Positions 41,040 through 44,963 of a stretch of 44,963 nt of DNA are shown here, piece by piece. The notes beneath the pieces are model-generated. The model had not been told where the DNA came from, searched no databases, and saw only the letters and a list, made by a program, of their open reading frames with translations. The position numbers were made by a program, and so were the translations under genes. Positions within the stretch are counted from its first letter, which is position 1, and every line of letters starts with the position of its first letter. This DNA comes from CAYRMN01 sp964425575 (GTDB lineage Bacteria; Patescibacteriota; Patescibacteriia; 2-12-FULL-60-25): the NCBI GenBank assembly GCA_964425575.1, contig CAYRMN010000006.1, positions 1 through 44,963 of the forward strand. Reading direction: 5' to 3'.

Positions 41040-41068
41040 TGTAGGGGCAGACTTGTATGTCTGCCTTT
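41040..41068. repeat. GTAGGGGCAG-type palindromic repeat
   Basis: GGGGCAGAC is inverted by GTCTGCC around TTGTAT. It is an intergenic copy of the family seen in coding sequences at 36768 and 39437. Together with the element at 40901 it fills most of the gap 40875-41192. Confidence 0.75.
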
Positions 41069-41116
41069 TGTGTTTGTTTGATGTATCCGATCCTCACGTT
41101 CCATCCGGTGATGGGA

Positions 41117-41160
41117 AGTAAGGGAGGGAAGGGAGCAGCGAGGGGATAGGTGCTGCTCCC
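41117..41160 (-). terminator. Intrinsic terminator of the 41193-42749 gene
   Basis: Minus strand: GGGAGCAGC (41160-41152) pairs with GCTGCTCCC (41139-41131), followed by TTCCCTCCCTTACTT. A second hairpin, CCCGCC/GGCGGG, lies just before it. Confidence 0.65.
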
Positions 41161-41192
41161 GAAGAGGGGTGTCCCGCCGGGAGGGCGGGAGA

Positions 41193-42749
41193 TCATGCAG
41201 TTGTCGGAGAAGGCGCCCATTCCTTCATCCAGCTTTGCAACCACTGGAACTGTAGGCGTGCCTCATGAAGCGCATCGAGCACGACCACGATTGATGCTGA
41301 TTGGTCGATCAAGCGGAGGACTTTCTCAAGAGGAGGTCGGCAGTTGAAGCGGATACGGGAGCAAGCCGCTTCCATGTTCCGGGAATCATGTTCTTCCGCA
41401 TCATCTCTCGGCTGGACCGATGCCTCGATTTTGTCGAGCTTTTTCTGCAGCGCTTCCGCTGCTTCAAGAGCTTGCACGAGCACGTCGAGAGGCTCGCTTC
41501 TCCGCGCTGTGAGCAAGCGCGAGATGTTGTCGTTCAGAAGCGCGATGGTTTGGTTGAGGTTTTCGATGTTCGCCCGATTTCCCTCGGTGAGTCGAACGGT
41601 GGCCGTGACATCATCGATCGCTTGACCGATATAGATTTCGGATGCACCGTCAGCCTCGAATTGAGGATCGCGGTCGCTGAGACTGCTGAGCGCCTGGCGC
41701 GCCTGCTGGAGTTCCCGTCGCGTTCGCTCCATGACATCTTGGGGGAACAACCCATCATTCACGAGCTTTTCGAGCGCTCTCACGCAGACCATGATGGCTC
41801 CGTGATGACTTGCTTCCGGTGATAGCACCCTCCGGATATACTCTTGCTTGTGCCAGGCCGACGAGTGTAGCGTGGGCCGCAGGAGGGTGACGACAAACCT
41901 GCGTTGTTCTGGTGAGAGATGGTTCTCGAACTCCCCGTGAAAACGAGCCCGATGCACGAACGCATGATCAGGGCTGAACCATTCGCATGTGGCGAGTACT
42001 TCAGCTTCGAGGATCCAGCGCCCGTCGAGGAGCAAGACATCAGCGATCACGTGGCCGCAATCGTTGAGCCGAATGTTTCTGAAGGCGCATCCCGCAGCGA
42101 GCGCGGTCCTGAGCGAGAGCTCGGCGTACAGCGTTCGTTGGTTCCTTGTCCAGGCCACCATGACGGCTTTGCCAGGCTGCGGATCGATCTTCGCCGGTTT
42201 GCCAAGATCAGCTCGGGCCTGCGCCCAATCGACGATAACGGCACCGCTACGTCCTCGTTCGATGCCGGTCGTGATGCTCACCGTCACGAGGCCCTCATCG
42301 TGAATCATGAGGGAACTTCCTCGAAGGCGATGGGTAAATCGCCAGACCATGCCATATGATGTGATTCCGTAGATTGAGCGTGGGAAGCTTCCGTGAAGCT
42401 CCCCTTGCCAGCCCGGCATATCGACATTGAGCCAGGTCTCGCCGAGATAGTGACCTTCGCGGATCACCTTGAGCATCCGTGCTCGCGCCTCTGCCTCAGA
42501 AAGGGCATCGGGATCAAGCGGATGGATGGGCATCACTCGGTAGAACTTCCCTTTGCCATCAGGCGTGCGCTCAGAGTCATAGGTCACTCGAGCTTGGGTG
42601 GTTGTGTTGTGAGCGGGAGCTTGCCCGCTGAAGGCTCGTTCGATGAACACCCTCTTTCCCAATCGGCCGCCCTCCAGGACTTCTTGTCCTGTCGTCTCGT
42701 GGCCATTAAGGAACCAGTGCACCGTGATCGTATTGATTCCATTTTCCAT
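41193..42749 (-). CDS. Hypothetical protein, 518 aa, under a palindrome-controlled promoter
   Basis: I do not recognise this protein. The first ~290 residues look beta-rich and globular (WFLNGHETTG, then SIYGITSYGMVWRF and ILEAEVLATCEWF); the remaining ~230 are helical with a likely coiled coil near 370-460. No signal peptide is present. The N-terminal start MENGINTITVHWFLNGHETTGQ faintly recalls phage or toxin-linked proteins, but no assignment is made. ATG 42749 has AGGAGGAG at SD distance, and the leader has a GTTATTC/GAATAAC stem. The gene has its own terminator and stands alone between the Mur-ligase-like gene and a divergent PH-like gene. Confidence 0.75.
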   Translation of the reverse strand: MENGINTITVHWFLNGHETTGQEVLEGGRLGKRVFIERAFSGQAPAHNTTTQARVTYDSERTPDGKGKFYRVMPIHPLDPDALSEAEARARMLKVIREGHYLGETWLNVDMPGWQGELHGSFPRSIYGITSYGMVWRFTHRLRGSSLMIHDEGLVTVSITTGIERGRSGAVIVDWAQARADLGKPAKIDPQPGKAVMVAWTRNQRTLYAELSLRTALAAGCAFRNIRLNDCGHVIADVLLLDGRWILEAEVLATCEWFSPDHAFVHRARFHGEFENHLSPEQRRFVVTLLRPTLHSSAWHKQEYIRRVLSPEASHHGAIMVCVRALEKLVNDGLFPQDVMERTRRELQQARQALSSLSDRDPQFEADGASEIYIGQAIDDVTATVRLTEGNRANIENLNQTIALLNDNISRLLTARRSEPLDVLVQALEAAEALQKKLDKIEASVQPRDDAEEHDSRNMEAACSRIRFNCRPPLEKVLRLIDQSASIVVVLDALHEARLQFQWLQSWMKEWAPSPTTA

Positions 42750-42836
42750 GGCTCTCCTCCTTTTTCGAAGAGCGATTCACGACCCGCGGGCCGCTACAGT
42801 TATTCATCTCAAAACTGCCAAAATCCGAATAACGTT

Positions 42837-42867
42837 ACAATCTAGCAAAAAAATGCTAGATTGTCAA
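42837..42867 (-). promoter_or_regulatory. Promoter with an 11-bp perfect inverted repeat (operator-like)
   Basis: Minus strand: TTGACA (42867-42862), 17 bp spacer, TAGATT (42844-42839). ACAATCTAGCA (42837-42847) and TGCTAGATTGT (42854-42864) are perfect inverted arms around six As. The palindrome covers both promoter boxes and the spacer, where a repressor would block RNA polymerase. No T tract follows it, so it is not a terminator. Confidence 0.75.
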
Positions 42868-42907
42868 GTGTGATTGATACCTTTTTTATCTATCAAATAG
42901 GCAACAA

Positions 42908-42936
42908 TTGCCCCCAGCGCCCTTTCCCATTACCAT
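42908..42936 (+). promoter_or_regulatory. Leaderless-type promoter of the 42943 gene
   Basis: TTGCCC at 42908-42913, 17 bp spacer, TACCAT at 42931-42936, then 6 nt to the ATG. Confidence 0.6.
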
Positions 42937-42942
42937 ATCCCC

Positions 42943-43596
42943 ATGTTTCACATCGAAGACGTCCTACAGATGAAAGACGGGGAGGATATCAAGCAGCTGA
43001 TTCGGCGACATCCGTTGACATTGGTTACACGTTTAACGCTGTCTTTCTTGTTGATCGTCGTGCCGTTCTTTTTTCTGTTTCCTCTCTTCTCGCTAGGTTT
43101 GGTTGGAATGATCCTCTTTTTCATGATTGTCCTTGGGGGAGTGGTATTCGCTTTTCGAACATTTATCATGTGGGATTCGGATGTGCTCATCCTCACCACC
43201 TTACGCGTTGTAGAAGTTGACCAGCGTGGTGTATTTTCGCGTTTTGTCACCGAAGTTGCGCTTCCATCCATTCAAGATGTGACCTGGAGTCGACATGGCG
43301 TGTGGGCGACACTCTTTCGCATGGGAAATGTGGAGATTCAAACCGGTGGGGCAACGCCACGTATATTGGTTACAAACGTATCTAAGCCAGACATGATTCA
43401 CGAACTCATAAACGATCTGCGCCATGCCACCGTGCCGAAGCGAACACATTTGTCTCCGGAACGACAGGAGCGGTTGCGAAAATTGACTAAATTGATGGAG
43501 GAGTTGTCAGATGAAGCTCTTGATCGCCTTGAGTCCGGGATAAAAAAAGAGGGTCAGGATATTGCAGTAGGGAATTTTTTGAAGAAGCAGTTGTAA
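42943..43596 (+). CDS. PH-domain-like membrane protein, 217 aa
   Basis: Two hydrophobic segments at about residues 28-48 and 50-75 are followed by a segment with the bacterial PH-like pattern (DVLILTTLRVVEVDQRGVFSR, then EVALPSIQDVTWSRHGVWATLFRMGNVEI). This order resembles bPH_2/YdbS-type proteins of unknown function. The C-terminal ~70 residues are charged and helical. There is no SD; the leaderless promoter fixes the start. It is followed by an FtsB/DivIC-like gene, so a cell-envelope link is plausible but inferred. Confidence 0.75.
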   Translation: MFHIEDVLQMKDGEDIKQLIRRHPLTLVTRLTLSFLLIVVPFFFLFPLFSLGLVGMILFFMIVLGGVVFAFRTFIMWDSDVLILTTLRVVEVDQRGVFSRFVTEVALPSIQDVTWSRHGVWATLFRMGNVEIQTGGATPRILVTNVSKPDMIHELINDLRHATVPKRTHLSPERQERLRKLTKLMEELSDEALDRLESGIKKEGQDIAVGNFLKKQL

Positions 43597-43608
43597 TCAT
43601 GCTATCCT
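43579..43608 (+). promoter_or_regulatory. Leaderless-type promoter of the 43617 gene
   Basis: TTGAAG at 43579-43584 (in the end of the preceding gene), 18 bp spacer, TATCCT at 43603-43608, then 8 nt to the ATG. Confidence 0.6.
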
Positions 43609-43616
43609 AGTCCTGC

Positions 43617-44063
43617 ATGCGGCCAACCGGACACGCTGAACGAAAAACCTCGTGGCGAACGCTGGTGCGCTGGCCGGTTTTTCTGCTGGCAAATATCACG
43701 TTTCTATTCGTGATTGGAGTTTCAACAGCCCGGGAAGTGTATCGAGGCTGGACAGTGGATCGTGAGATTCATGCGCTCGAAGCTCAAGCAGCTTCACTTG
43801 AGGGAAGGAGGATGCAGCTTGAGACGCTAACACATGAGCTCGTATCAGCCGATCGAGTGGAGTACGAAGCGCGGGCTCGCTTGGGAAAGAAGAAACCCGG
43901 GGAACGAGTCATCGTACTTGAAGGGATTGCAACCAGTGGAACGTGGTCGAATGGAGAATCAGAAGCAGGTCAGGATGTAGAAGATTCAGACAAGAACATG
44001 CCGCATGTGCCCGTCTCGAATCCTGAACTATGGTGGAATTATTTTTTCTCAAGTAAACGATAA
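43617..44063 (+). CDS. Septum formation initiator (FtsB/DivIC-like), 148 aa
   Basis: One transmembrane segment (about residues 20-40) is followed by an extracytoplasmic coiled coil (REIHALEAQAASLEGRRMQLE) and the EYEARARLGKKKPGERVIVLE segment, which matches the conserved end of FtsB/DivIC. These proteins form the septal complex with FtsL and FtsQ/DivIB. The C-terminal ~40-residue extension is acidic and ends with aromatic residues. No SD is present. A palindromic element follows the stop directly. Confidence 0.85.
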   Translation: MRPTGHAERKTSWRTLVRWPVFLLANITFLFVIGVSTAREVYRGWTVDREIHALEAQAASLEGRRMQLETLTHELVSADRVEYEARARLGKKKPGERVIVLEGIATSGTWSNGESEAGQDVEDSDKNMPHVPVSNPELWWNYFFSSKR

Positions 44064-44182
44064 GCCTGTTTAAAAACGCGATCTGCTCGCGCTTCACTCA
44101 GAAAAATCCTCATCGTACGGTTACGTACGCCTCCGGTTTTTCCTCGCTCCAGCACGTCGCATCTCATCCTTTTTAAACAGGC
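44064..44182. repeat. 119-bp element with 13-bp terminal inverted repeats
   Basis: GCCTGTTTAAAAA (44064-44076) and TTTTTAAACAGGC (44170-44182) are perfect inverted copies. The centre holds a CGTACG/CGTACG stem. It encodes nothing and starts directly at the previous stop. It could be a MITE-like element or serve as a terminator. Confidence 0.75.
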
Positions 44183-44205
44183 AGATTCTAATTAACACAA
44201 AATGT

Positions 44206-44838
44206 ATGACAGACTCTCTTCCAAAAAAATCTTCACGTCTCGTTTGGTGGATCGTTGCGATTGTTGTTATTCTCGCCCTTCTCGGGTCTGCGGTAGCAGG
44301 GGGGTGGGCTCTTTTTATCAAGCATTCTGACGGCCGATTGATACGAAATGTAGCGAATACACTACCTATTCCTGCCGCCTCGCTTGGTTCACACCGCATT
44401 CTGTATCGTGATTTCTTGCACACGCGAGATACACTGAAGACGTTTTTAGCGTCCCCAGCGGCAAAAGCGCAGAATTTGAGCGCCCCATTTGATCAGAGCA
44501 TGGAGAAGAATATTCTAGAGAAGCTGTTAAGTCAGGCAGCGCTTGAAGAATTAGCCCAGCAAAAAAAGATTACTGTGAGTGATGAGCAGCTCCGTTCCGC
44601 GTTTGCAGACGTGGTCTCGGCGGCATCATCAACAACGCCTGATGTTGGTGTCTATTTATTGCAGAATTTTGGTTGGAATGAAGAGGACTTTCGTCAACAA
44701 GTGCTTCGTCCCGCTCTCTTAGAGCAGCAGCTTGGTGCTGAGATGGCGAAAGAAAAAGCAGGAGATGAGAATGCGTTGAATATATATCTTGAGCAGCGTT
44801 TAAAGGAAAAGGACGTAGTGAGATATTTGAAGTTTTAG
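44206..44838 (+). CDS. SurA N-domain-like membrane-anchored protein, 210 aa
   Basis: An N-terminal transmembrane anchor at about residues 12-36 is followed by a helical domain resembling the chaperone part of SurA/PrsA-type foldases (LLSQAALEELAQQKKITVSDEQL, then LQNFGWNEEDFRQQVLRPALLEQ). The peptidyl-prolyl isomerase domain is absent, so it would be a chaperone-only form; many CPR proteins annotated as SurA N-terminal domain proteins look like this. No SD is present. Confidence 0.8.
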   Translation: MTDSLPKKSSRLVWWIVAIVVILALLGSAVAGGWALFIKHSDGRLIRNVANTLPIPAASLGSHRILYRDFLHTRDTLKTFLASPAAKAQNLSAPFDQSMEKNILEKLLSQAALEELAQQKKITVSDEQLRSAFADVVSAASSTTPDVGVYLLQNFGWNEEDFRQQVLRPALLEQQLGAEMAKEKAGDENALNIYLEQRLKEKDVVRYLKF

Positions 44839-44963
44839 AAAATTCCCGATCATTGTATTTTTTGGGAGTTTCGGTATGATTCCCATGGTTTCAGCATAGG
44901 GCTGTTGGGTTTGGATGCAGACCGCGAAGCGAACGAGGCTTTTCTCGACCCGTAGCAGCGCTA
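44839..44963. other. Terminal non-coding stretch
   Basis: An imperfect AAATTCCC/GGGAGTTT pair at about 44840-44872 may end the SurA-like gene. The last 60 bases look like repeat sequence, which may explain why the scaffold stops here. No gene is seen. Confidence 0.4.

Noticed and set aside
42837..42864. The palindrome as a terminator
   Set aside because: No T tract follows on either strand, and it coincides exactly with promoter boxes.
1..44963. CRISPR array, integrase, IS transposase or phage genes
   Set aside because: No regularly spaced direct repeats and no transposase, integrase or phage structural motif were seen; the repeats present are short palindromes.
1..44963. Circular contig because both ends contain AGCGCT
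   Set aside because: Only six bases match and the last bases do not provide the missing tRNA-Arg 5' half (GCACCCC would be expected).

Overview
The window reads as a scaffold from a Candidate Phyla Radiation (Patescibacteria, Parcubacteria-type) bacterium. This is inferred from gene content and style: an archaeal/eukaryotic-type prolyl-tRNA synthetase, RNase Y with a YmdB-like phosphodiesterase, a compact IF-2, a secreted protein with two tandem ~50-residue repeats of a type I associate with this group, a stand-alone PEP-synthase ATP domain with several phosphohistidine-domain partners, and many short palindromic intergenic repeats. It is not an identification to species. The scaffold begins inside a tRNA-Arg(CCG) and has one N gap at 1130-1139.

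Layout. 1-4483: tRNA 3' part and four genes of unknown function. 4480-13943: mostly minus strand, with a housekeeping series truB, rny, ymdB-like, HU and proS interrupted by unknown genes, among them two lipoproteins and a Cys-rich membrane protein. 14090-19291: plus-strand core genes infB, trxA, trxB, rpsP, khpA, trmD. 19517-20887: a secreted repeat protein. 20885-21664: a gene-free, hairpin-rich stretch that has its own promoter and terminator and looks like a large structured RNA. 21870-28606: a TrmB-like regulator divergent from a five-gene operon with one ATP-grasp protein and four proteins ending in a swivelling phosphohistidine domain. 28669-40874: surface polysaccharide genes (priming sugar-phosphate transferase, GtrA-like, two UXS-like epimerases, GT2, DUF2304, a truncated GT2, two GT4, a polytopic membrane protein) and a Mur-ligase-like protein. 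41193-44838: an operator-controlled unknown gene, a PH-like membrane protein, an FtsB/DivIC-like protein and a SurA-N-like protein.

Two styles of gene expression coexist. Many core genes have no Shine-Dalgarno sequence; a -35/-10 pair with a 16-18 bp spacer ends 5-10 nt before the ATG, so their mRNAs should be leaderless or nearly so. Nine genes, nearly all of unknown function, instead have strong Shine-Dalgarno sequences, usually a hairpin in the leader, and often their own promoter and large-loop terminator. Several encode exported proteins with six or eight cysteines. These nine look like independent single-gene cassettes set among core genes.

The points most worth following are the split dikinase-like cluster, the ~780-nt RNA candidate, the two expression styles, and palindromic repeats that now lie in frame inside three polysaccharide genes.
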